From Planctomycetota bacterium (GTDB taxonomy: Bacteria; Planctomycetota; UBA1135; GCA-002686595), in the NCBI GenBank assembly GCA_002862085.1, contig PKCK01000099.1, positions 19,490 through 83,489 on the forward strand: a stretch of 64,000 nt of DNA, given 5' to 3'. This document shows positions 8,026 to 16,308 of the stretch, piece by piece (the first letter of the stretch is position 1; each line of letters begins with the position of its first letter). The notes below the pieces were generated by a model. The model was not told where the DNA came from, searched no databases, and saw nothing but the letters and a program-made list of their open reading frames with translations. Both the position numbers and the translations under genes were made by a program.

Positions 8026-9314
8026 ACCCGAGCCGGGCCGTTTTTCCCCGGCGACCAGCCCCCTGCCTCGAGCAGGTCGAGGACGTGCCGGTACTCCCGC
8101 TCCAGCCCGTCGATCACGGCGGCGCCGTCGCGCGGCGCGCCCGCGGACTCGGGCAGCACGTTCCACGTGTAGGTCTCGATCTCGACGTGGAGCTCCTCGG
8201 CGGCGGGACGGGCCAGCGCCGCCCGCAGGACTGCGTCGGCGTGATCCCTCGTCGTCGCCAGACCGGCGGCACGTTCGAGGTCCACAGGGACGTGGAAGTG
8301 GCAGCGCCACTCATCGGCGCGGGCCCATGACCCATCGGCGTCGCCGGCCGCCTCGCGCAGCGCTGGCAGGTCGCGGAGGTGCAGGAATTCGCCCTCGGCC
8401 CGCGCCGTCACCTGGTGCAGGAAGCGCGGCTCGTCGAGGCCGAGGAGCGCCTCGCGAGCGGCCGGGTGCGACGCCGGCGCCTCCAGCCGCAGCGCGCTCG
8501 AGAACTGGATCTTGCCGAGGGGCCCGCCCATGCTCGCGAGTTCCACGGCGAGCGCGGGATCCTCGAACTCCACCGCCGAATGGCAGCAGTCCAAGCAGGT
8601 CCCCAGGTGCCGCTCCATGAGCGCGGCCGTCGCCTCGGCGGGGTGGCCGAATTCATCGGCGAGGACGCGTGTCCCCACGAGGCGAGCGAACATGAGGGAC
8701 TCGGCGAGGGCGCGCGAGTTCCTGGCCGAGGCGTCGGGCTCGGCCTCGACGGCGAGGACGAGGCGCGGTCCGCCCTGTGCTTCGATCCGCGCGAACTCCC
8801 CCACCGCCCGGGCCATCCCCTCGGCGCAGGCGCGCAGCCCGCTGCGGTCCGTGATCTCCGCGCCGTAGGCGCCTGGGTGGGTGCTGATCGCGATCGTGCG
8901 GCCAGGACCCCCGGCCAGCCGCGCGGCCACGCGCCCGACGTCGACGGTGTACGCGAGGCGCTCGGGCGTGCGCCAGTCGGGCTCGTAGACGCGCTCCTTC
9001 AGCCCGTCCTCCTGGAAGCCGCCCTGCGGGAACGCGTTGTAGGTGAAGGGATCGACGCCGAGGGCCCGGATCAGGTCCGCGAAGCCCTCGAGGGCGGACT
9101 CGTCGGACGCGAGCGCGCGCGCGGGTCCCTCCCCCAGGTACATCCCCACGCCGAAGTCCCGGCCGCCCCCGAGGCGCTCGGCGAGGGGGGCCACGAAGTC
9201 CTCCAGAGCGCGTTCGACGTCGGCGAGCGTCTCCGATGGGTGGAGGTTGAGGCAGTAGCCCAGGCGGACGGCGCGCGGGCCGTCCGCGGCTGCGCCTCCG
9301 CGCGAGAGGAGCAT
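8022..9314 (-). CDS. eboE: EboE-like TIM-barrel protein (metabolite traffic family)
   Basis: A 430-aa protein resembling EboE, a xylose-isomerase-like TIM-barrel component of the ebo cluster implicated in moving certain secondary-metabolite precursors out of the cytoplasm in cyanobacteria and others. Family-like patterns are YCLNLHPSETL at the N-terminus, FTYNAFPQGGF, KERVYEPDWRTPERL and ISTHPGAYG. Later segments (CLDCCHSAVEFEDP; GKIQFSSAL) supply His, Asp and Cys residues suited to a metal site. The start ATG overlaps the preceding Trm112-like stop as TGATG, indicating coupling. Other ebo genes (EboA, B, C, D, F) are not in the window, so this copy is detached. The family identification is from memory of motifs, not a search. 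Confidence 0.68.
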   Translation of the reverse strand: MLLSRGGAAADGPRAVRLGYCLNLHPSETLADVERALEDFVAPLAERLGGGRDFGVGMYLGEGPARALASDESALEGFADLIRALGVDPFTYNAFPQGGFQEDGLKERVYEPDWRTPERLAYTVDVGRVAARLAGGPGRTIAISTHPGAYGAEITDRSGLRACAEGMARAVGEFARIEAQGGPRLVLAVEAEPDASARNSRALAESLMFARLVGTRVLADEFGHPAEATAALMERHLGTCLDCCHSAVEFEDPALAVELASMGGPLGKIQFSSALRLEAPASHPAAREALLGLDEPRFLHQVTARAEGEFLHLRDLPALREAAGDADGSWARADEWRCHFHVPVDLERAAGLATTRDHADAVLRAALARPAAEELHVEIETYTWNVLPESAGAPRDGAAVIDGLEREYRHVLDLLEAGGWSPGKNGPARV

Positions 9315-9568
9315 CAGAGATCGGCGGTGCGGACGCCGTTGTCGACCATGCAGATCGGGATCTTGTGGCGGACGAGGTAGAGCACCTCGCCGTCCTCCCG
9401 CAGGAGCGCCCCCTCGACCGGCTCGGTCACCGCTCCGCCGCCGACGTCCTGGAGTGCGCCCCCTGCGATGGCTGCGTTGAGCTTCTCGACCAGCGCGTCG
9501 TCCGCGAGCGCGAGGGGCTGCTTGGTCTCGGGGCAGGCGAGGATCGCGAGGAGTTCGTCGTGGATCAC
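9314..9568 (-). CDS. Trm112/YcaR-family small protein
   Basis: An 84-aa protein beginning at a GTG (9568), chosen because Trm112-family proteins start right before the LLAILACPE motif; the upstream ATG of the ORF track adds a 37-residue Ala-rich leader of no family character. The core LLAILACPETKQPL and the C-terminal LYLVRHKIPICMVDNGV match the Trm112 fold, although the zinc-binding cysteines of eukaryotic and proteobacterial members are reduced to one in the first motif. Bacterial members are small partner proteins, in eukaryotes activators of methyltransferases. It is translationally coupled to the EboE-like gene. Confidence 0.7.
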   Translation of the reverse strand: MIHDELLAILACPETKQPLALADDALVEKLNAAIAGGALQDVGGGAVTEPVEGALLREDGEVLYLVRHKIPICMVDNGVRTADL

Positions 9569-9727
9569 GGGTGTTCCGTCGGAGGACTGCGGGACGAGGC
9601 GCCAGGCTCCGGCGCCTGCGCCCCGGAGAGCGTGGGCCATGGCGAGGGCCGCTGCAAGCGCAGGCAGTGCCTGGATCACGGAGCGGCCCTTGACCCCCCG
9701 GCCCGCGAGGCCGACCTTCCCCTGGAC

Positions 9728-10882
9728 ATGGTCGGCCTCAACCTCGCTCCCTTGGCCCTCGCGGCCAGCGTGCTGCCCCTTCTCGCGACCTCCGACGCCG
9801 CCCCGGCAGCGGGCGTGGCCTTGGCCCAGAAGGATACCGGGGGCACCAGCTGGCTCGCTTTCCCCGACGAGCCCCTCGGGCGGCCCTGGGCATCGGTGGG
9901 TGCAGGCACGAAGGCCTGGACGTTCCTGGCCGAACCGGGCTCCGAGGCCCTGGAGGCGGAGGGCGGGCCCTGGCCCACGTGGGCGGCGGACCTCGGGATC
10001 GTGGCGTCGAGCGAGCCCTCACCTGAGCGCCGCGAGGCGATCGCACGGCTTTGCCGCTTCGCTGCCCGAGACGGCCGGCCGGACGACGCGTACCGATGGG
10101 CGGCGGCCCTCGGGGCGGGCGACCCGGAAGGACTCGCCGGCGTGGTCCCCTACCTGTTCCCGGGCGTTCCCTTCGGTACCTCGCTCGGGGCCGCCGGGCG
10201 CCCCGGACCGCTCGGCCCCTCGATGGCCCTGCGTCCGCTCCTGCCTCCCGCCACGGAGCGGTTGCCCTTCGGGCAGATCCAGTGGCGTGAAGCCACCGCT
10301 CGTGGACTCCAGACCGGAGACACGCGCTTCGACCTCCTGGTCAAGGTGGACGGCTCGGGGGTCGTCGCCGAGTTCCAGGAGATCCAGGGCAGCCGCGGCG
10401 CCGTCGACCTCGTCCTGCCCGCACCCGCGGGCTACCGCCTGAAGACCCTCTACGTCGACTGGGAGAAGATGCCCCTGCCGGAGGGCGCCGATGCGGAGAC
10501 GATCGACTGGTCGCGCCACCCGGTGCGCGTACCGCTCGATCCGGAGGAGGGCAGCTTTTCGGTCTTCGCGCGGCTCGCACCGCTGCCGGCCGAACTCCCC
10601 ACTCCCCCGGGCGGGACGCTGCCCGCCGCGCTGATCGAGGCCGGTCTCGAGGTGCGCACCGGCGACCGCTCCCCGCCCGCTGTCGAGGACGTGGTCCGGG
10701 CCTGGGGACGGGCGGTGGGCGTCGACGCCCGGGTCCGCCGCGTCGTTTCGCTGCACGAGCCCGTGGACCGCACGGTGCGCGGCGCCGTGATCGATCTCAC
10801 CAGGAGCGCGGACCCGGCGCGGCTCGTGCGCGCGGTGACGAGCGCCATCGAGCTCCGATTCCTCCCCGTCCGAGCGCGCTGA
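9728..10882 (+). CDS. Exported protein of unknown function
   Basis: A 384-aa protein whose ATG opens a signal peptide (MVGLNLAPLALAASVLPLLA). The following roughly 90 residues are Pro/Gly-rich with conserved-looking Trp residues. Residues from about 165 to 310 look like beta-rich folding units (DLLVKVDGSGVVAEFQEI; DLVLPAPAGYRLKTLYVDW), and the C-terminal 80 residues are more helical. No catalytic motif, lipobox or transmembrane segment is present beyond the signal. The gene is divergent from the Trm112-like gene (159 nt) and 54 nt upstream of pepP in the same direction. I do not recognise the family; a periplasmic or surface protein is the best inference. Confidence 0.62.
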   Translation: MVGLNLAPLALAASVLPLLATSDAAPAAGVALAQKDTGGTSWLAFPDEPLGRPWASVGAGTKAWTFLAEPGSEALEAEGGPWPTWAADLGIVASSEPSPERREAIARLCRFAARDGRPDDAYRWAAALGAGDPEGLAGVVPYLFPGVPFGTSLGAAGRPGPLGPSMALRPLLPPATERLPFGQIQWREATARGLQTGDTRFDLLVKVDGSGVVAEFQEIQGSRGAVDLVLPAPAGYRLKTLYVDWEKMPLPEGADAETIDWSRHPVRVPLDPEEGSFSVFARLAPLPAELPTPPGGTLPAALIEAGLEVRTGDRSPPAVEDVVRAWGRAVGVDARVRRVVSLHEPVDRTVRGAVIDLTRSADPARLVRAVTSAIELRFLPVRAR

Positions 10883-10936
10883 GGCGATCCGGGCCCCGAA
10901 CGTGGAGGGCGGGGGCGAGTACCCTTGAGGGGCCCC

Positions 10937-12274
10937 ATGCAGAACTCTCTCCACGCCCGACACCGCGAGGCCTACCTCGAGCGGCTGGCCGCAGAAGGCG
11001 CCGCCGCGGTCGTCCCCACGGCGAGCCCGAAGGTCAGGAGCAACGACTCCGACTACCGGTTCCGCCCGCACAGTGACTTCTGGTACCTGACCGGCTTCGA
11101 CGAGCCAGGCGCGTGCCTCGTCCTCTTGCCCGCGCGTGGCGAACAGGCGGCGCGGACCGTGCTCTTCCTGCGGCCGAAGGACAAGGAGCGCGAGATCTGG
11201 GACGGCCGGCGGCTCGGCGTCGAGGACGCCCCGGCGGCCCTCGGCGTCGACGAGGCCCACGACGTCGCACGGCTGTGGGACGAGCTGCCCGAGCTGCTGT
11301 CCGGCCACGAGGCGATCGCATGGCGCTTCGGCGACGACGAGGATGCGGACCGACGGATGATCGAGGTCTTCACCGGGCTCCGAGCCAGCGCGCGCGGGGC
11401 GGTCCGTCCGCCCGTCTCCCTGCTCGATCCCGCGCCGCATCTGCACGAGATGCGGGTCATCAAGTCCGCTGACGAGCTGGAGTTCATGCGGAGCGCCGCC
11501 CAGCTGACCGCGGCGGCGCACCGGGACCTCATGGGGTTCGTGACCCCCGGGCGCAACGAGTGCGAGGTCGAGGCCTTCCTCGACCACGCCTACCGCTCGA
11601 ACGGCTCCACCGGCGCGGCCTACGGACACATCTGCGCCGGCGGCGCCAACGCGTGCATCCTGCACTACGTCGAGAACGATCAGCCGCTCGCGGACGGCGA
11701 TCTGATCCTCGTCGACTCGGGGGCTGAGTGGGGCTACTACGCGGCTGACATCACGCGGACCTTCCCGGTGAACGGGCGTTTCAGCGATGACCAGCGCGCC
11801 ATCTACGAGGTCGTGCTGCGCGCGGAGATGGCTGCGATCGATGCCGTCAGACCCGGCGTACGCTTCGACGAGATCCACCAGGCCGCCCTCGAGGTGATCG
11901 TCGATGGCCTGATCGAGCTGGGCCTGGTCACGGGGACGCGGCAGGAGGTCCTCGACGCGGGCAGCTACCGCGCCTTCTTCATGCACAAGACCAGCCACTG
12001 GCTGGGCCTCGACGTCCACGACCAGGGTCGCTACTACGAAGGTGGGGAGTCCCGCGCGCTCCAGCCCGGGATGGTCCTCACCGTCGAGCCGGGTCTCTAC
12101 ATCGACCCCGAGAACACCGACGTGGACGAGCGCTGGCGCGGGATCGGGGTGCGTATCGAGGACGACGTGGTCGTGACCGCGGAGGGGCACGAGGTGCTGA
12201 CCCAGGGCGCGCCCAAGACCGTGGAGCAGGTGGAGGCGGCGTGTGGGGCCGCCGCGGCGACGACCGGGAGCTGA
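10937..12274 (+). CDS. pepP: Xaa-Pro aminopeptidase
   Basis: This M24 metallopeptidase removes N-terminal residues preceding proline and uses two metal ions. It is 445 aa, the usual length for PepP, with an N-terminal creatinase-like domain (residues 1-170, SDYRFRPHSDFWYLTGF) and a pita-bread catalytic domain. The five metal ligands are in place: Asp260, Asp271 (ITRTFP), His354 (TSHWLGLDVHD), Glu384 (TVEPGLY) and Glu408 (RIEDDVVV). The ATG at 10937 follows a GAGGGG that can serve as a ribosome binding site; the in-frame TTG upstream is unnecessary. A second M24 enzyme lies at 56512. The downstream membrane protein follows closely in the same direction. Confidence 0.93.
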   Translation: MQNSLHARHREAYLERLAAEGAAAVVPTASPKVRSNDSDYRFRPHSDFWYLTGFDEPGACLVLLPARGEQAARTVLFLRPKDKEREIWDGRRLGVEDAPAALGVDEAHDVARLWDELPELLSGHEAIAWRFGDDEDADRRMIEVFTGLRASARGAVRPPVSLLDPAPHLHEMRVIKSADELEFMRSAAQLTAAAHRDLMGFVTPGRNECEVEAFLDHAYRSNGSTGAAYGHICAGGANACILHYVENDQPLADGDLILVDSGAEWGYYAADITRTFPVNGRFSDDQRAIYEVVLRAEMAAIDAVRPGVRFDEIHQAALEVIVDGLIELGLVTGTRQEVLDAGSYRAFFMHKTSHWLGLDVHDQGRYYEGGESRALQPGMVLTVEPGLYIDPENTDVDERWRGIGVRIEDDVVVTAEGHEVLTQGAPKTVEQVEAACGAAAATTGS

Positions 12275-12292
12275 GGCCCACGCACCGTGGCG

Positions 12293-13234
12293 ATGGAGCA
12301 GGATCAGCGCGGCGGGGCGGGCGAGCCGGACCCGGCCGCCCTCGCGGACTCGGGAATCCTCGTCCGCCGCTTCGTCGGCGAGGACAACCCCGAGGAGGCG
12401 TCTCGTGTCCTGCGCGAAGCGCTTCGACGAGCGCCCCTCCCCAGCCTCTCCGGACTCGCCTTCGAGATCATGGGGCTCGCCTGGGTGTTCGGCGGGCTGT
12501 TCGGGCTCCTGTGCGTCAGCGCCCTCGTGCCAGTGGAACGCCGCGTCTCGGCCGCGCTCGACAGCTTCCTCCCCGTCGCGGCGCCCGAGAGCCTTCCTTT
12601 CTGGCTCGCAGCATTGGTCCCGGTCGTCCTGTTCAGCGTGCGGGTCGCAGCCGGTCTCGCCAGGATCGCCAGCGAGGGGAAGGGCCAAGGCGGCGGAGCG
12701 AACGCCGTGCGAGCCTTTCGACTGGGCGGACGCGTCCAGGTCTCCGCGGTCGCCGTGTGGCTCCAGATCTTCGGGATGATGGCCTGCGCGACCGTGGTCC
12801 TGCTCGCGCCGCTCGTACTCCTGAGCGTCGTCGTGCAGGTCGAGATGCTCCAGCCCCTCTGGGTCGTCCTCGCGGGGCTCGGACTCACCTTCACGCTCTG
12901 CTACGGGGCTGCGCTGGGCGCCGTTCAAGAGCTCGCCATGGCGAGCCTCGTCCGCCACGAGCGAGGAACGGGCTCGGCGATCCTGCACGCGTGGCGCCTG
13001 ATGAGGAACAAGCGACTCACGGCCTCGCGTATGGCCGTCGTGGAGATGGCCGCGCGCGTGGTGATCGTGGCGACGGCCTGGGCCGTCGGCGAGTTCGCGA
13101 GCGTGTGGCTGGGGATCGGACAGCTGGTGGTCTTCGGCGCCCTCGTCGGCGGCTTCAGGTGCCAGGCCTGGGCCCTGGGATTCCCGCGCATCGGGGGCCT
13201 GGAGGCGGAGACCACTCAGCCGCTCGCCTCCTGA
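12293..13234 (+). CDS. Multi-pass membrane protein of unknown function
   Basis: About 313 aa with a hydrophilic N-terminal 55 residues followed by several membrane segments: one near residues 55-75 (EIMGLAWVFGGLFGLLCV), one near 105-125, a pair near 155-220, and a last cluster at 255-285. Start choice is uncertain: GTG at 12287 and ATG at 12293 differ by two codons. The protein resembles the general layout of bacterial proteins with a cytoplasmic N-terminus and a five- or six-helix bundle, but no transporter signature or conserved charged membrane residue that would name a family is visible. It lies 18 nt after pepP and is probably transcribed with it. Confidence 0.65.
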   Translation: MEQDQRGGAGEPDPAALADSGILVRRFVGEDNPEEASRVLREALRRAPLPSLSGLAFEIMGLAWVFGGLFGLLCVSALVPVERRVSAALDSFLPVAAPESLPFWLAALVPVVLFSVRVAAGLARIASEGKGQGGGANAVRAFRLGGRVQVSAVAVWLQIFGMMACATVVLLAPLVLLSVVVQVEMLQPLWVVLAGLGLTFTLCYGAALGAVQELAMASLVRHERGTGSAILHAWRLMRNKRLTASRMAVVEMAARVVIVATAWAVGEFASVWLGIGQLVVFGALVGGFRCQAWALGFPRIGGLEAETTQPLAS

Positions 13235-13383
13235 GCCCGGAGTCCCGCGGATCGGCCGCGATGCCCCTGCCGTGGGCGCTCCGGAGCCGGCCCTCCGGTG
13301 ACTCCCGGACACCGTGAACACCACGCCTCCCGATCCCCCCTCGGCGCGCGCCCTGCACCTCGTGTGAACCGCCCCACAAGAGA

Positions 13384-13420
13384 CCAGCCCGCATCGTCGC
13401 TGCGCGACGGTGCGGGCTGG
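13384..13420 (-). terminator. Intrinsic terminator after tRNA-Lys
   Basis: Two 16-nt arms, CCAGCCCGCATCGTCG and its complement with one G-T pair, form a strong hairpin beginning at the CCA end of the tRNA. On the minus strand it is followed by TCTCTTGT. Confidence 0.65.
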
Positions 13421-13493
13421 TGAGCGCGCCAGGGCTCGAACCTGGGACCTACTGGTTAAAAGCCAGTTGCTCTACCAACTGAGCTACGCGCCC
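13418..13493 (-). tRNA. tRNA-Lys (anticodon TTT), CCA encoded
   Basis: The minus strand gives a 73-nt cloverleaf plus CCA: acceptor stem GGGCGCG/CGCGCTC, D arm GCTCAGTTGGTAGAGC, anticodon stem ACTGG/CCAGT around loop CTTTTAA (anticodon TTT), and T arm CCAGGTTCGAGCCCTGG. Discriminator A and encoded CCA at 13420-13418. Confidence 0.96.
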
Positions 13494-13536
13494 TTTCATG
13501 GTCTCGCCCACCGAATCCCGGCCGACGAGCGCCGAG

Positions 13537-13564
13537 ATCCTACGGTTTCCCAAGGCGATCTCAA
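13537..13564 (-). promoter_or_regulatory. Candidate sigma-70 promoter for tRNA-Lys
   Basis: On the minus strand, TTGAGA (13564-13559) and TAGGAT (13542-13537) are separated by 16 nt. The predicted start would lie about 35 nt upstream of the mature tRNA. This is a less perfect match than the tRNA-Glu promoter but is in the expected place. Confidence 0.45.
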
Positions 13565-13664
13565 GGAGAGAGCGGGGAGTTTGGCCCGCGTCCTCGAGCC
13601 CCTGTGACGGTGGCTCCGACGTGTGCTCGGGCCCCCGCGGACGCGGGCGCCCGGGCGCAGCACT

Positions 13665-14225
13665 TCAGTCTTCGAGGACCTCCTTGGTCTTCTTGTCCTG
13701 CACCTCACCGACCTTGCCCTCGTACTCCTTCAGGAGCTTCTGGATCTCGTCCTGGAGGTCGCGGTTGTCGTCCTCGGTGATGTCGCTCTTCTTCTGAAGC
13801 GCGTCGGCCTCCTTGTTCGCATCGCGGCGAATGTTCCGCAGGGACACCCGCCCCTCCTCGCCGAGGTCCTTGGCCTTGGCCGCGTACTTCTTGCGCTGGT
13901 CCCCGCTGAGCGGCGGCATGGTGAGCCGGATGATCTTGCCGTCGTTCTCCGGCGCGATGCCGATGTCCGATTTCATCAGAGCCTTCTCGATCTCCTTCAC
14001 CACGCTCGCGTCGAAGGGCTTGATCGCCAGGGTCCGCGCCTCGGGGACCGTGATCTGCGCGATCTGGCTCAGCGGCGTCGGGGTGCCGTAGTAATCCACG
14101 CGCACGTGCTCCACCAGCGCCGAGGAGGCGCGGGAGGTGCGGATGTTCCGCAGCATGTCACGGGTGTGGCCCAGGGCCTTCTCCATGCGGCCCTTGGCGT
14201 CGGCGAGAACGTCGTCGTAGCTCAT
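13665..14225 (-). CDS. frr: Ribosome recycling factor
   Basis: A 186-aa protein that, with EF-G, splits post-termination ribosomes. The family's near-constant length and motifs are present: GHTRDMLRNIRTSRASSAL near the N-terminus, VDYYGTPTPLSQIAQI in domain II, and a long C-terminal helix ending KEVLED (SLRNIRRDANKEAD). The ATG at 14225 is fixed by the family N-terminus; the longer frame upstream is spurious. It is the last gene of rpsB-tsf-pyrH-frr, the widely conserved order, and is 86 nt from pyrH. A GC-rich hairpin without a T run follows at 13629-13652. Confidence 0.97.
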   Translation of the reverse strand: MSYDDVLADAKGRMEKALGHTRDMLRNIRTSRASSALVEHVRVDYYGTPTPLSQIAQITVPEARTLAIKPFDASVVKEIEKALMKSDIGIAPENDGKIIRLTMPPLSGDQRKKYAAKAKDLGEEGRVSLRNIRRDANKEADALQKKSDITEDDNRDLQDEIQKLLKEYEGKVGEVQDKKTKEVLED

Positions 14226-14311
14226 CGTTCTGGTCGCGGGATCCTCTGGATCCCCGGTCGTGGGTCTGGGTTGGGTGGTGACTGTTGAGAGAGGGGACTC
14301 GCCCCGGGCCG

Positions 14312-15043
14312 TCAGCTCGCCTGATCGTCCGGCACGATGGTCGTACCGATGGGTTCTCCGCGCACGACGCGCTCGAGGTTCCCCTCCTTGAACATGTCGA
14401 AGACCACCACCGGAATCGAGTGGTCGCGGCACATCGTGATCGCGGTGCCGTCCATGACCTTGAGGTCCTTCATGAGCACCTCGCCGTAGGACAGCGTCTC
14501 GTAGCGCTTGGCGTCCGGGTCCTTCTGCGGGTCGGCGGAGTAGACGCCGTCGACCTTGGTGGCTTTCATCAGCACGTCGCACTCCAGCTCGTTCGCTCGG
14601 AGCGCCGCGGCGCTGTCCGTCGTGAAGAAGGGGTTGCCCGTACCCGCGCCGAGGATGACGACGCGGCCGCGCTGGAGATGTCGCTCCGCCCGGCGACGCA
14701 CGAAGAGCTCCGCGACCTGGCGGATCTCCAGGGCGGTCATGACGCGCGTCTCGCGGCCGAAATGCTCGATCGCCTCGGACATGGCGAGGGCGTTGACGAC
14801 CGTCCCCAGCATGCCCATGTAGTCCGCGTTCGCGCGGTGGCCGCCGAAGGCCGAGAACTCGGCCCCGCGGAGGATGTTCCCTCCCCCCACGACCATCGCG
14901 ACCTCGACCCCGAGCTCGACCACGCGGGCGACCTGGGCGGCGATCTTGGTGACCTGGTCCGCGTCGATGCCGTGCCCGGTGTCGGGCGATCCGAGGGCCT
15001 CGCCGGACATCTTGAGGAGGATGCGTCGGTAGCTGGGCGCCAT
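14312..15043 (-). CDS. pyrH: UMP kinase
   Basis: A 243-aa hexameric bacterial UMP kinase of the amino-acid-kinase fold, phosphorylating UMP to UDP with ATP. Seen motifs are RILLKMSGEAL at the start, VVGGGNILRG (phosphate and UMP binding), DYMGMLGTVVNALAM, GTGNPFFTTDSAAALRA and KVDGVYSADP. The ATG at 15043 matches the family start. It lies between tsf and frr in the classical order; a hairpin at 15156-15185 sits between tsf and this gene and could modulate read-through. No Shine-Dalgarno sequence precedes the start. Confidence 0.97.
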   Translation of the reverse strand: MAPSYRRILLKMSGEALGSPDTGHGIDADQVTKIAAQVARVVELGVEVAMVVGGGNILRGAEFSAFGGHRANADYMGMLGTVVNALAMSEAIEHFGRETRVMTALEIRQVAELFVRRRAERHLQRGRVVILGAGTGNPFFTTDSAAALRANELECDVLMKATKVDGVYSADPQKDPDAKRYETLSYGEVLMKDLKVMDGTAITMCRDHSIPVVVFDMFKEGNLERVVRGEPIGTTIVPDDQAS

Positions 15044-15155
15044 GGCAGGCACTCTACGCCGCGCCGCTCGCCGAGGCCCGCGCCATACCCCTTTTCGAGC
15101 TGCTGGCGCCGCCTGGGCCGGAGCTCCGTCCACATCGAGTCGCCCGGAACGCGAA

Positions 15156-15185
15156 CCGGGGAGCCCCCTCGCGGAGGCTCCCCGG
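15156..15185 (-). terminator. Hairpin between tsf and pyrH
   Basis: A perfect 10-bp inverted repeat (CCGGGGAGCC / GGCTCCCCGG) with a 10-nt loop, 41 nt after the tsf stop. On the minus strand it is followed by TTCGCGTTCC, a poor T tract, so partial termination or RNA processing is more likely than a hard stop. Confidence 0.4.
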
Positions 15186-15225
15186 GTGGAAGCAGGGGGC
15201 CGGTGGGCGCCGGCCGGAGTCTCAC

Positions 15226-16068
15226 TCAGCCGAGCTGAGCGCGGGTGAAGCCGTCGATCTTGGTCCCGGCGCCGAGCTCGGCCTCCAGGGCCTTCGCCAC
15301 GGAGGACTTGTCGTCCATGATCCAGGGCTGTCCGACGAGGGTGCGCTCCGCGAAGAACTTCTGGAGGCGCCCGACCATGATCTTCTCCTGGATGTCCTCG
15401 GGCTTGCCCTTCAGGCCGTCGCGGATGATGTCCTTCTCACGCTCGACGTCGGACTCCGGCACGCCGGACTCGTCGAGGGCCGAGGGGCTGAAGACCACGA
15501 CGTGCATGCCGAGCTGCTTGAGCGTGTCGCCCGCCTTGGCAGCGTCCGCGGGAGTCGTCACGTTGACGAGCGCGCCCTTCTTGTTGTCGTGGTGCACGTA
15601 GCCCGACACCTGGCCGCCGTCGTTGCAGTAGGCGCAGGCCTCGACGATCTGCAGGTTCTCCTTCATCTCACCGATCTTGGCGGTCAGGGCCTCCTGGACG
15701 GTGCCGCCGGTCGACCAGCTCTGCTCGAGCATCGCGGCGACCGAGCCAGGCTTGTGGTCGTAGGCGTGATCCACCAGCGCCTGATGGAACTCGATGAACC
15801 CGGGGGTCGAGGCGAGGAAGTCCGTCTCGGTGGCGAGAGCGACGATCGCGCCGACCTTGCCGTCGTCGGACACCTTCACGCCGACGCGTCCCTCGGCCGT
15901 TTCACGGCCGACCTTCTTGGCCGCCGATTTGAGTCCCGCTTTCCGGAGCTCGTCGAGGGCGGCGTCGACGTCGCCGTCGGTGGAGGTGAGCGCCTTCTTG
16001 CACTCCATCATGCCGGCGCCGCTCATCTCGCGGAGCTGACGGACCAGTTGGGCGGTGATCTCGGGCAT
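15226..16068 (-). CDS. tsf: Elongation factor Ts
   Basis: A 280-aa guanine-nucleotide exchange factor for EF-Tu. The N-terminal UBA-like module (QLREMSGAGMMECKKAL) and the exchange core (ETDFLA, residues near 80) are clear, and the C-terminal half has the dimerisation subdomain pattern (HVVVFSP, the last part of the family core). Length is near the Escherichia coli protein. The gene lies 240 nt downstream of rpsB with a strong hairpin in between, and precedes pyrH. The start has no Shine-Dalgarno sequence. Confidence 0.96.
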   Translation of the reverse strand: MPEITAQLVRQLREMSGAGMMECKKALTSTDGDVDAALDELRKAGLKSAAKKVGRETAEGRVGVKVSDDGKVGAIVALATETDFLASTPGFIEFHQALVDHAYDHKPGSVAAMLEQSWSTGGTVQEALTAKIGEMKENLQIVEACAYCNDGGQVSGYVHHDNKKGALVNVTTPADAAKAGDTLKQLGMHVVVFSPSALDESGVPESDVEREKDIIRDGLKGKPEDIQEKIMVGRLQKFFAERTLVGQPWIMDDKSSVAKALEAELGAGTKIDGFTRAQLG

Positions 16069-16270
16069 GTGCGTGTGGGTTGGTTGAGCGGCCCGCCGCG
16101 ATGGGCGCGAACCGTGGGCGCCGCGGCGCCGGGGGACGAGGGTCGGAGACGGCGCGGGGCCGCTCCGCTCGGAGGAACGGATGGGGTCGATGTGGAGCAG
16201 CGCCGAGTCCTGGGACGGCCCCCGCGAAAGGGAACCGGAGAGGGCACTCGGCGCCGGTACTGGAGAGGCA

Positions 16271-16299
16271 GGACGGCGCGCGCGGAACGCGCGCCGTCC
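16271..16299 (-). terminator. Strong hairpin between rpsB and tsf
   Basis: A perfect 12-bp stem (GGACGGCGCGCG with its complement) around a 5-nt loop, starting 9 nt after the rpsB stop. On the minus strand it is followed by TGCCTCTCC, with no true T run. It may act as an mRNA 3'-end stabiliser or a partial terminator that sets the ratio of S2 to EF-Ts. Confidence 0.42.
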
Positions 16300-16308
16300 G
16301 CGCGGATG

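Noticed and set aside
10019-13324. 1101-codon minus-strand ORF opposite pepP and neighbours
   Set aside because: Its sequence is low-complexity His/Asp/Gly/Arg without any family motif, and it lies antisense to genes with clear catalytic residues. It is a GC-bias artefact.
13629-13652. Terminator after frr
   Set aside because: An 11-bp stem with one mismatch exists but has no T run on the minus strand; too weak to list as a feature.
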